Positions 20,927-31,259 of a stretch of DNA of 64,000 bases are shown piece by piece. Within the stretch, counting starts at the first letter, position 1. Every line of letters begins with the position of its first letter. Origin of the DNA: Cadophora sp. MPI-SDFR-AT-0126 (taxonomy: Eukaryota > Ascomycota > Leotiomycetes > Helotiales > Ploettnerulaceae); assembly GCA_020747065.1 (NCBI GenBank), contig JAGMVK010000025.1, positions 62,001-126,000 on the forward strand, given 5' to 3'. The position numbers and the translations under genes were made by a program. The notes under the pieces are model-generated. The model was given only the letters and a program-made list of their open reading frames with translations. It was not told the origin of the DNA and ran no database searches.

Positions 20927-22915
20927 ATGTGGCGAAATAATAATCACCATAATAGTAACAACAACAACCACCGGACCTGGAGACCTAGCGACAGAGGTGG
21001 TAGACGCCCGGGATCGATTGCACCCGCAAAATCTTACAGCAATGTACCGCGGTCCAATCTACCCTCTGTATCTACTACTAGCACCAATACTCGGCAATCC
21101 GCGATTACGCAAGGTCACAATGGCCTTCCCTCATATTTCAACTCTCATGCTCGCCAATCGGCGACTACGCCAGGTCATAATGGCTTCAGCGGTAACAGTA
21201 GAGAGGATTGGGGGTTGATGGGTGACGCTCGACCACCAACTCCTTCAGAAGGACGTGCCCAGGTAGAAAACACGCAGCACTACACAATGAAAAATAGCAA
21301 GACTGACAAGAACAAAGTACTATCACCGTGTTGGACCGCCTGAGCAACAACGCACCCGAACCTACGATAATGGCACTGCCCTTACTTTTGGCCCCGAGGT
21401 AAGTCAAAGTAAACACTACTCCTCAAACACAACTAACAAATGACAAAGGATCCCATCCTAGAAGCCATGCCAGGAGCTGCCTTTGACGACCAATTCCGAC
21501 AGGTAGATACCGCTATTCGAGACTTGCAAGTGAGCAATCTCCAAGTCCCGCACACTGGCACTGCGAGTAACTACCCTTACCGCAACTTTCGTACCTCCCA
21601 ACCGGATACTAGAATGCTTCCAGCAGTACGATCTTCAGATGGGGATATATATAGGGTGGTACCAAGCAGGAACACCCCTGTGGAGGTTTTACCAAATGTC
21701 CGGAGTTGCCCCAGACAATTATCAGAGCTACCTGGATCTGCCCACCCTGGTCACTCGACCGATACTCGGTTTGGGGAAATCCGACCAAATCCAATGTTGC
21801 AAAATCATGCTGCGACATCGAATGAGGGTTCCCAAGATACTTTCCAGCAGGATACCGTCACACAGGTGACCAATGCCGAACGAACTCCAAATGTCGCTAG
21901 CAATTCTGGTGACATTGTGGAAGGTCCAATCCACGAGTCACGTGGTACGTTTTATGCTGTCCGTCCAGTAGAAGGGTACCCCCCTCCTTTGCCGAATCCA
22001 GGTCCTTCAAATGTCACAAGAGTGGTGTACGACATTGACGGTCGTCCTTATGAGGTCGCAGGATACGAATCCGGATCGATGCTGGACCATCATTCCAATG
22101 TCGCCAACAATTCTCACAACATTGGAAACCATGGATACCAGAACCATGGGTACGGCCAGTCCAGTACCACCCCCAATGTCTCCAGCAATTTTCAGCACAT
22201 TGGATATCACCACAATCCAGGATACGGATACGCTCCCCCTCCACCCACCCAACTCACCAATATCAATGTCACCACCCATACCGAGGACATTGAAGAGCCG
22301 CGAGGTCGTACAATCGAGCGTGATGCCAGGTACCTGCGCCACCATCGAAGAACCGCCCAGAGGGGTAATGTCCTCTGGGCTCAAGAGCTCGACGACCGAA
22401 ATAACGCGGATAGGGCTCGAGGAGAGACATTTTTGGGTGGAGACGTTGATAGCGGTGAGCTCCTGAATTTTATCCAATTTGGAACACCATTTCCTGAGCG
22501 CAGAGCTCCTCAAGAGGAAGAAGGTCTCAGAACACCACGTGGTCTCCCTCCACCACAATTTCAAATTACAAAGCCATCTCCGATTGCAACGGCCGAAAAC
22601 ATTCAAGGACATGTGGCTCCGCAAAGTGGACGCGCTTCAGCTCCTCCAGGCCCCTCAAGTACGGACATGGGAGGTCTCCGTGGATACTTCGTCACTCCTC
22701 TGTACCAGGCACTGAATGCCCAAGATTCCCTTCGAAGGTCTTCACTCCCAGACAGTGAAGGCCGATCAAGTAGCACCGATAGCAATGGCGAGAACAGAAT
22801 CTTCGGCGAGTTGGCGGGTACTGTTCGAGCACCAAGCCAGGCGGGTAAGGGACGGAAGCTGTGGAAGAAGGACTCGGAGGATGAGGACTCGGATCCGAAG
22901 GATCGACGATCTTGA
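20927..22915 (+). CDS. low-complexity Asn/His/Gly/Pro-rich protein, 3 exons
   Basis: Exons 20927-21262, 21318-21398 and 21449-22915 join in frame to 627 aa. I do not recognise a domain. The N-terminus is very Asn/His-rich (MWRNNNHHNSNNNNH) and then carries a short duplicated unit (RQSAITQGHNG and RQSATTPGHNG). The centre has loose N-V-x-x-N repeats with HGYGQ and PGYGY segments, and a Pro run (APPPPTQ). A charged stretch, RTIERDARYLRHHRRTAQRG, is the most ordered part. The end is acidic with Ser-Asp-Glu. Composition suggests a disordered protein such as an RNA-binding or granule component, but that is inference. The small middle exon (81 nt) is supported by phase and by branch points before both acceptors. 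Confidence 0.75.
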
Positions 22916-23314
22916 AGGTACCAAGAAGATCTGGTGACATTGGAATTACCATGATATGGCTCTATTATGGAGATACGCATGATTCTGCTATGGATGTCGG
23001 ACTAGCATGATGTACGGATTATTCCATGAGAGAGGCTCTGTAGTTTATGGAATTTGCTCATTTGAATGTCCTGGCGCCATTATGGACAATGAGGATAGTA
23101 GCATAAATGCTATTAACATATACATATCGTCGCTTCCTATTTAATTGCACCTCAAACGTCGTTATGAGATTTTGGGACATTGTGATGATGGCTTGGAAGA
23201 ATTGAGGATGAAGGTGACGTTGAAATTGAGACTAGTGGATCAGTCACCTTACAGCGCGCGTCTAACGCGTCTTCCAGCCAAGATGTCCATCTCCATCTAC
23301 ATTTATCCACAATA
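22916..23314. other. intergenic region between low-complexity gene and HUS1
   Basis: About 400 bp holding the 3' UTR of the left gene and the HUS1 promoter. It is AT-rich near 23100-23150. No gene was seen. Confidence 0.5.
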
Positions 23315-24524
23315 ATGAGATTCAAAACTTCCGTGCGGAATATCCAGACTTTTACGAGTATGTACAATTGTTTCAGAGGTGAACTCTTGCTAATAGCACT
23401 CAGAGCTCACTGCTTCACTCTCCTCTCTAGGAAAGGTTGCCTGGGCACGTTTAGACGACGATGCTGTACGCTTCACTATCATCCCAGAGACAGGCACGCA
23501 AGTCTGGGCGTGCGTAACTTCTACTCAAATAACGCACATAAATTGACTTCCATCAGGTCCCTGTCAATTGACTCCATCTTCGAAGACTACACCATCCAAT
23601 CCGCGGCCCCCAACAACACAATCAACCTCGAGCTCCCACTCCCACCCCTCCACCGCGCCCTTAAATCCGCCATCAATGCCACATCCGCCTCAATCAGACT
23701 GACGAAGAAAGACGGCGTCCCGGTCCTCTCCCTAACAATCATCACCAATACCATCAGCAGCGGCCACAGTGGGCATGGCTTCCTGAACGGATCGGGATCT
23801 GCAGACCCGTTTGGCGATAATGCGTTTCAAGAGGAGAGTTTGGACGCGGGTATGGGAAGGGACAGGGAGACAATTGTAACGCAGGATATTCCCATTCGAG
23901 TGTTGACGGCGGATAGTGTGGAGGGCATCCATGAGCCTAGAGTGCGGGAGTCGGATGCGCATATCATCCTCCCTTCTCTGATCCAACTAAAAGCTATTTC
24001 CGATCGGTTCACGAAACTAGCTATGGCTACGACGAATGGGCGGACTTCCAGTGCGGCACCGAAGCTGGAACTGGCTGCTAATATGCATGGGAGCTTGAAG
24101 CTGAGTATTGCTACCGATGCGCTGAATATCTCGAGTGTGTGGACGGGGTTGAATAATCCAGAGCTGGATCCGAGACAGGTGGAGGACGGCGCGGATTTGG
24201 ATGAGCATCCGAGTATGAAGTTGAAGGCTGCAGGCCCGGATGCTTGGTCGACTGTTAGGATCGATGGAAGGGATTGGGGGAAGGTGCTTAGTGTGGGAAG
24301 ACTTGGTGGACGGGTCATTGCTTGTGAGATCTTTTGACCTCGTACATTCGATATTGCGATGCTGACTTTCTCTAGGCTTCTCTGATGAACATGCTCTGAT
24401 TCTCTACGTTTACTTGTCCAATTACGACGGAGCTGATGAATCTGTCCTGACTGTAAGGACCCCCTGCAAGACCAAGACACTTTGCTAATGATGGCAGTAC
24501 TACATCTCATCTTTCAGTGTATGA
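23315..24524 (+). CDS. HUS1: DNA damage checkpoint clamp subunit Hus1, 5 exons
   Basis: Hus1 is one of three subunits of the 9-1-1 (Rad9-Rad1-Hus1) PCNA-like clamp that activates the ATR/Mec1 checkpoint. Exons 23315-23357, 23404-23509, 23557-24323, 24376-24452 and 24498-24524 join in frame to 339 aa. The N-terminus MRFKTSVRNIQTFTKLTASL followed by GKVAWARLDDDAVRFTIIP is diagnostic. Later segments include INLELPLPPLHRAL, DAHIILPSL and ACFSDEHALILYVYL near the end. The last exon codes only YYISSFSV and the stop. Fungal-specific Gly/Ser-rich sequence around residues 150-175 interrupts the clamp fold. Confidence 0.96.
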
Positions 24525-25047
24525 ATCTACGACAGTGGTATGTGGCTTTAGCGATGGCGTTTGGGGTTTGCAGCCTTTTTAATTTACTATGGTTACATGG
24601 AAATCCCATCGCGGAAGCTATTTGCTGGATATACGAATTTTATTTAGAATTGCAGAGTGCCCTCTATCTACGGAATCTGACTGCTGTATGCGTACGCGAA
24701 CGCTTATTTTCTTCCTTTCTTTCTCTGGGCTCTTGACGCTGCTCATTGATCTGTGTCATGGCTTTCATGCCCCCTCCCAACTCTCGCGCTCCATGAAATT
24801 CCGGGTAAATACGTTGAATACGAAAAGAGCACATCGAAACATCGAACTTCTCCCACTTGCTCTTCTCCCAGAACATTTGCCACCCTCGAAGACCTTCCCT
24901 ATTGCATTATCGCTAATGGCTCGTCCCTTAACATTGCGAGAATCAGAACTCTCGAGCAAAAACTTGAGCGCTTTCCCTCACCCCCCTCAAGCAAGCCAGC
25001 AATGCCAGCCCTTGTAGACGGGCCGCAAGCACTCCTCCAGTCTCCCA
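24525..25047. other. convergent 3' region of HUS1 and an MFS gene
   Basis: About 520 bp where the two genes converge. Short open frames here look random. No terminator motif beyond AT-rich patches was seen. Confidence 0.5.
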
Positions 25048-27475
25048 CTACGTACCCGGCATCTCAACCATGAAATACGCCGCCAAGATGCTAAAACACA
25101 GTGCCACACCCGACAATCCTACACAGCATCATCAGTCATCAACATTCCCCTCCATAGCAAATTGCCTAGAACGGTGCTCAACTCACCGAAAACTTTCTCA
25201 ATAGAAGATATAAATGCTTCAGCGACGATGGCACCCTCCGCAGGCGGTAGGGACCTCACATAGTCCAGACTGTCAAGACTCTTTCGGATGAGCTGGCGAA
25301 TGGTATTAGCACTGCTTAAAAGTCTGTGTCTGTCCAGGTTGAAATTGCTGAAAATGATTTACCTCATCTGTAGTCTCTGAATCCCCAAGCGTAGAGCTCA
25401 GTCTCCATTTAATGAACGCTCTCGTCAGCGCAAGAGAGACTGCGATGCCGAGATCGCCTGCTATAGCTATTGTTAAGCTGAAGAATGCATATAGTTGCGA
25501 TTGATCTATATTATCTCGATGTCAGGAGTTTGGTCTATCTTGTGACACTGGCAATCAGACGAGCTCGCTTACCGGCTTTGTCAACAATGGAAAGTAGAGA
25601 GACGAGTAGACAGCCCTCGGAAATGCCCAGATTGAACCCTATGATCACTAGGAACGGGACGAAAGCGGGATTTTCGGCGTCTGGATATCAGTTCCATTGT
25701 TGTCAGTACAAAGTTCAAACAAAGCATAGAATACAAGTAGCAGGGTTTCAAACTTACGAATCCAACCTGCAGATACCAGGAAGTAGATCCCCACTGACAC
25801 GACCAGATTGACCTGTAACAACGGCTTGAACTTCAGATACCAGCGTATCAGAAGCCCTGCAATGACCGCTCCAATCGGTCGGCCGACGTATACGCATGAG
25901 AGCGCCCAGTCGTTAAATTTCGATGGTGTGTGGAGTGAGCGGGTCTCGACGTAGAGGGCGAAGTTGTAGATAAGCTATTATTATAACCATTAGCATCCTA
26001 AACCGGCATCAGGCGAAGGCAGAGTTGTGCTGGAGAGGTACCTGGTTAAAAGCAAACACCACCGGAAACGCACAGCAGATAACCGCCACCACTGATCTCA
26101 TACGTATGAATCTCGTTGGAATAATCGGGAAACTTGCATGTCTCGACTCAAAATAGTAGAACAGCGCGATACCGAGAGGCGTCAGACAAAGAAGTAGGAT
26201 TTCTAAGGGGTGGGGCCAAGGGAGGATATTGCCTCCGATGTTGATGGCGAATAGTGGGGTGGCGACTGCGATGAAGAGGGATATGGAGCCGAGGAAATCT
26301 ATATTCTTTAAATTGCTGCTGGCTGGTGCTATTGTTGGAGCTGAGTGTTTGGGGGTTGGAGGTGGTGGGTGGAGCGTGAGGTAGACTAGCGCGTAGGAGA
26401 GAAGCATGAAGAGGAATTCAAGTGCAAATGTTCTGAGAGATAGAAGTCATACGCAGTCAGTTCAAAGTTTCAAGTCATATTTTGGTCTCCAAATGGGCAG
26501 GAGTCAACTCACTGACGCCAACCAAGCCAGTCAGCAAGGACGGAGCTGACTGGGCCACCTAACATCAAAGCGAAAGTCTCGGTCACAACAACGGTACTCT
26601 TCCATAGAGGCAGATCTTGGAGTTTGACTAAATCTTGTTGCCAAAGTAGATCAGCAATAGTTTCGTCCTTGAAGGAAAAGCCTATTACCATTGATGACCA
26701 CCACGACCAGAAGCTGGAGGCCAGAAGATCCCGTGCCGACCACGACTCTTGCGAGACTTAGCTGCCAGAGTCGATGGCTCAGTGAGCTATAGACTCTGTC
26801 AGCAGCTGAAGATTAAAGAGAGACATCTCCTCCAGGAGGGCTTTTTTACCAAAGTAGAAGACCAAACGCCATTGCAGCAGAGGCAATCAAGGTTGCGATC
26901 CTCCGGCCGTAGAGTTGAGATATATGGCCATGCTACGCATTAAATTAGCTCTTGATCTAATTTTTGTGTTTGCTCCCTCCGTCATTAGGATTTACATGAA
27001 CGTACTATAGGCTGGCACGCCGACTCACTAATTGAGCCGGCCAGGATAATCCATCCGGCATTGTTAAGATCGTGAAGGTTGCTTGCTGCTCAATATCCTC
27101 GTCAGAAACAATCACGAAAATTACCGCTGGAGAGGTTTACCTATGCGCCGACTGTAATTGGTACTGAGAAACGAGATATCGAAGCCAACAACAAATGTGC
27201 TTTTACTTTTGTTTCAGCAAGCTTGTTGTGACCGTGGCGACCTCTGCGAATGTCAAAATGCACAAGAAGACTTACCAAAGGAGTAGTGCCGGACCGGCGT
27301 AGAGTAACAATTTCTGTTTACTAACGGAGCTTCTTCGCAGTCCATGGGGTGGTAGATTTCTATCCGAGTCATCCGATGAGCTGCCTAAAAGCGGCTCAGA
27401 GGTAGGAGGTATAAGATCATCTTCCTCAGCCTCGTCCGAGTCGACCAGAATTAAAGCTCGGATCTGAGGCTCCAT
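25048..27475 (-). CDS. MFS transporter, vacuolar basic amino acid/drug type, 12 exons
   Basis: Minus-strand exons 27475-27276, 27199-27141, 27085-27006, 26932-26850, 26786-26689, 26627-26513, 26432-26042, 25974-25758, 25680-25573, 25460-25363, 25292-25187 and 25118-25048 join in frame to 541 aa. The cytosolic N-terminus is acidic with a LL-type signal (EPLLGSSSDD), as in vacuolar transporters. NNAGWIILAGSI and GHISQLYGRR match the loop between TM2 and TM3, and LARVVVGTGSSGLQ fits TM4. The layout resembles the Vba1/DHA2 group of basic amino acid or multidrug exporters; substrate and membrane are inferred. The acceptor of exon 11 sits 16 nt after a perfect TGCTAATAC branch point, which fixes the frame there. 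The start is the first ATG of the acidic tail. Confidence 0.88.
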
Positions 27476-27856
27476 GACTTCGCGCGCTCGTTTATTGTCA
27501 CCTCAGCAACGAATGTAGAAGGATGAATCGCCCATATTAACAGAGCCTCAATTTGACTTGAGGTTCGGCGGACAACACACGAAGAAGCTGAGTGGATGTG
27601 TCGTCGCGGACAAGGAAGCTTTCGAGCAAGGAAACCATTGGACAGCCAAGACTGCAGTTGAAAGTCTCGGCTAAAATCGACAAACACTAAAAGAGTAATA
27701 AATATGGAAAAATAAAATACTAAAACAGCTATATATCAAAGAAAGGAAAACAATTGATGTACAACAAAGAAAAAGGTAATAAATGAAGAATAGCTGAGAA
27801 TTATTTACGAAAACATTTCTTCTCTTCGCCTCGACATCACAGCCAGCCAGCACAAC
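27476..27856. promoter_or_regulatory. divergent promoter region, AT-rich on the right
   Basis: This 381-bp gap separates the MFS gene (-) from the gene starting at 27857 (+). The right half (27680-27800) is strongly AT-rich. No gene was recognised. Confidence 0.45.
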
Positions 27857-28402
27857 ATGGGCCCCCTCCGACGTGAGCACCGCCGGCCCGTAAGGCTCTT
27901 CCTCCGTCAGAACATATCATCTCTTTGGCCAACCTGGGGCTACACTATCTACCGCACGGCATACACTCCTGAATCAGAATCGGCATGGCCCTCTCTCCTC
28001 ACAAAACTCGTTGCCTACATCCATTACGAGATTTTCGAGGAGATACGCGAACATGAGAAGTACTTTGAGCTCACGCACGGCCCGCTCGCTCCCTCGCCCA
28101 ATGAGGAAGTGTGGGCAACGTATAAGCCTAGAATCATGAGTGACAAGGGACTGTATGACGGCGCGAGCGTGGAGGACATCAGACGTTTTTGGAAGGCGGA
28201 TGTGGAGGGGAGGGGAGAGCCAATCAATGGCTCCCGGACGGGGGATAATGTGTGTTTGGTTATCAACGAGGAGGTGTTTGCGATGGTGAGGGATGCGCCT
28301 GAGCCGGATAAGCTGGTGGAGAGGGAGAACAGGGCGTGGATTAGGGTTATTGACGGGGCTTGGAAGCCTGAGCATAACGAGGGTAAGTATACGGGGGTTT
28401 GA
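27857..28402 (+). CDS. conserved-looking hypothetical protein with a possible premature stop
   Basis: An uninterrupted 181-aa frame begins MGPLRREHRRPVRLFLRQ. It includes WPTWGYTIYRTAYTP, YFELTHGPLAPSPNEEVW and NRAWIRVIDGAWKPEHNEG, which resembles a family of fungal proteins of unknown function. The TGA at 28400-28402 is followed in the same frame by 35 further codons that still look like protein (VYLDVLWLFWVDCYGEGMV), ending at TAA 28508-28510. The frame thus appears cut near its C-terminus by a nonsense change or small indel, unless an intron that I could not find removes the stop. A GTAAGT at 28383 could pair with an acceptor at about 28502, but that drops the protein-like tail. No function assigned. 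Confidence 0.65.
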   Translation: MGPLRREHRRPVRLFLRQNISSLWPTWGYTIYRTAYTPESESAWPSLLTKLVAYIHYEIFEEIREHEKYFELTHGPLAPSPNEEVWATYKPRIMSDKGLYDGASVEDIRRFWKADVEGRGEPINGSRTGDNVCLVINEEVFAMVRDAPEPDKLVERENRAWIRVIDGAWKPEHNEGKYTGV

Positions 28403-28510
28403 AGGGTCTATTTGGATGTTTTATGGCTTTTCTGGGTGGATTGTTATGGTGAGGGGATGGTGGAGAAGTGTCCGAAGAATGAGACAGATCCGCCACCTTT
28501 CAGTGTTTAA

Positions 28511-29541
28511 TGTCACTCACGGCGGAAGCCAGGTAAGGTCGAATGCTCAGAGATCATGTAAATGAGTTTGAATTGAAAACTCCCTAGATACTTACCTAGT
28601 CTAAAGCTTTGTATTTGTACAATTGCTGTACTAGTCACGTCGCTATCTAGAATAAGAAGGTCGCATAACTTAGTTTTTGTCAAGTTAAAGAAGACTCAAT
28701 AGCTATACTTGAAATATTGGAATAATTGTATTTATATATTTATAATTTGAAACTTTTAAAATTCCAAAATATGAGTACATAATCCCTTAATAGCAGAGTC
28801 AAACATATATCCACAGTAAGGCTTACGATGGTAACGAAGCAACCTTCTCGGAACATACACACTACAAGACAGTCCAATCACTCTCCTCGAATCGGCCGCC
28901 AACAGCGCTATTAAACTACATCCAGCAAATCACCAGTCCGCACAGGGATCCCGTCGTGGGGGCCTACAGGGTCCACAGCTTCCCTGCCCACCACATGAAA
29001 CCCAATAACCAGGCATCCATCCATCTACAGCATCCATCCACACTGAAAAGGTTGCATGCAAAACCTCCGTATTGGACAATCTAGAGATTTTAAGCCTCAC
29101 TCATCACCATCTTTCCTACTTCCCCCATCCCCCCACACTTCAATGGCGCTGCTTAATCTAATACCCTGAAGATATGCGCACCCTTCCTGAATTCTACTGC
29201 TAGTGCTATTGGTGCCCGCACTCCGTGCATGAAGTATGCTGCTCGTTTGGGATTATACTGCATGTTGTGCAGCCAGTAAGAGTAAGCAACACAAGTTAAG
29301 CAGGTTTGAGCACTTGTGTGTGTCGCGTGCCCAGTACAGTATCTGTTTCATCGCAAATGGTGAGTTAAACAGTTGAGCCTCACTTCCACGCACCCTTCTG
29401 TACGGGAATGAGCAGACCATGCTCGAGGCATAAATGTCTCAACTGCAGCCTGTTTGTTTCCCCAAAAATATGACATGAAAAAGCCTACGACATTGGATTT
29501 TCAACAATCTAGCTAGATATTACGCCTACAGCTAGATAGAT
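28511..29541. other. intergenic region, no gene seen
   Basis: About 1.0 kb. The left part (28600-28800) is very AT-rich and probably 3' flank. The rest has no open frame of note. It includes the promoter of the dioxygenase gene. Confidence 0.5.
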
Positions 29542-30977
29542 ATGGCTACGCTAGCTTATTACCCCTCTCAACAGCACGCTTCCCTCTTCAGGGCCAAGCA
29601 GCATCAGCACAGCGCCAATCAGCTCGAGCACGACACTGGCGTCCCTGACGGCTTTCCAGAGAAGCTGCATTCTCCGCTGGCATGGACTCGAGATGAGATT
29701 GAGAAGAGACGGGATGATTGGATTGTAGAACTTGGAAGTGAAGATATCCAAGCGCTTGGGCAAGCTCTTGCGAGTTTCGAAGGTAATCGTTACCCTCAGC
29801 CAGCTAGCTCTCATCATTGCCGCGGAATCGATTCTGAATTTTCGCGTCTAGCTCTGTCAGTCGACCTATCTCAAATCTCCGCCGAGACTTTCGTCCTCCC
29901 TGCCGAACTCGCTCGTCGTTTGAGAAATGTGTCTAACGAGGTCTACAACGGCGTCGGATTTACCATTGTTCACGGGATTAACCCGTCTCGCTACACGCCT
30001 GAGCAGAATGTAGCGTTGTACGCGGGTATAGCAGCACATGTTGCTCCACGCCGCGGATTCTTGGATCGTGGTGCGAAGAAAGTCCTCTGTTAGTGGCCGT
30101 ACTCTTCACTCACCTAGTCATCCGTATCTGATTTCAACCCTCAGGCCATGTCGTCAACGCTCTTGGAGAGAGCGCGGGAGAACAAGATAAGACACCTGGA
30201 TTTACCAACGGGCCTTTGGTACGCACTTCCACTTGTACCGAGAGACCGTGCTGATAGACACAAGTCCTTCCACTCAGACATGTGTGAAGTCCTTTCCCTG
30301 TATGCTCTCGATGTCGCCCCCGAAGGAGGCAGAACCCTCGTCTCAAGCGCCTGGCAAGTATACAACGACCTCGCAGCTCGGCGCCCAGACATCCTACAAA
30401 CACTCGCAGACGACTGGGTCCTAGACACGTAAGTAGTACTCGAGAGTCACTTCCTGATAAATCGACAGAATAGATACTTACCATCTCATCATCTTCACAC
30501 AGATTCGCAGACTACTCCAAGTTCCCTCCTATCTCAACACCCTTCATACACAAGGTCGCAGACGATAAGGTCATTTGGCGATTCTCGCGGTATCCAATCA
30601 CTGGATTCTCAGCACGGAAGCGCAATCCTACTCTCCCACCTCCGACACCAGCCCAGATCGAGGCTATTGACGCCGTACACTTCATGGCTGAAGCTAACTC
30701 CATGGCGCTACCTATGCAAAAAGGGGACATGGTATTCATCAACGACATGGCTATACTGCATGCGCGCGAGCCTTTCAGTGAGGGAGGGGTATTCCTGCAG
30801 CGCCATTTGCTGAAGTTCTACCTCAGTGATCCGGAACAGACTTGGCCCGTGCCACCTGCTGTCGCGGATGCTTGGAAGAAGATCTATGGACCCAACTCGG
30901 AAGAAGGCGTCCGTAATGAGACTTGGTCTGTGAGATGGGGTGCCGGTCAGGAAGATGGCTGGGCTAGTAACGGATAA
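29542..30977 (+). CDS. TauD/TfdA-type Fe(II)/2-oxoglutarate dioxygenase, 4 exons
   Basis: Likely a cytosolic oxygenase that uses iron, 2-oxoglutarate and O2 to hydroxylate a small substrate (taurine-, alkylsulfonate- or carnitine-like). Exons 29542-30088, 30145-30218, 30265-30428 and 30503-30977 join in frame to 419 aa. The iron-binding HxD lies in SFHSDMCEVL, and the distal His lies in FINDMAILHAREPF. Family segments include GGRTLVSSAWQVYNDLA and RPDILQTLADDWVLDT. The second intron (30219-30264) is only 46 nt, close to the lower limit for fungal introns. Its removal joins FTNGPL to SFHSD. Substrate cannot be read. It is convergent with the Zn2Cys6 gene to its right. Confidence 0.92.
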
Positions 30978-31259
30978 GTTGATATCTTTTGGTCCTGCTC
31001 AATCGGCTCTGGTTCTGTATACGATGAAGAACAAAGTGAGATGTCTTATCACGAATTTCTTTTACGTTTGCTTCTTCAATGTTCTGCGTAACTTTATTGT
31101 CAATGTATTCACACAAGCAATTCGATGCACTTAACTCGTATCCAATTGAAGAAAGCCTTCAAATTTGATGCAGTGATTGATTCGCATTGAATATCGACCA
31201 ACAAAGTATTCGAGAGAGACTGTTTGTCTCTGATCTCGGTGTTACTGCTCAGACGCGAA

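Noticed and set aside
22007..22624. 205-aa minus-strand frame under the low-complexity gene
   Set aside because: Repetitive antisense of an Asn/His/Gly-rich sequence; the plus-strand model has proper introns and codon structure.
28383..28502. Possible intron removing the in-frame TGA of the 27857 gene
   Set aside because: It would also remove the protein-like tail and leave a short basic end with no similarity in pattern; kept only as an alternative.
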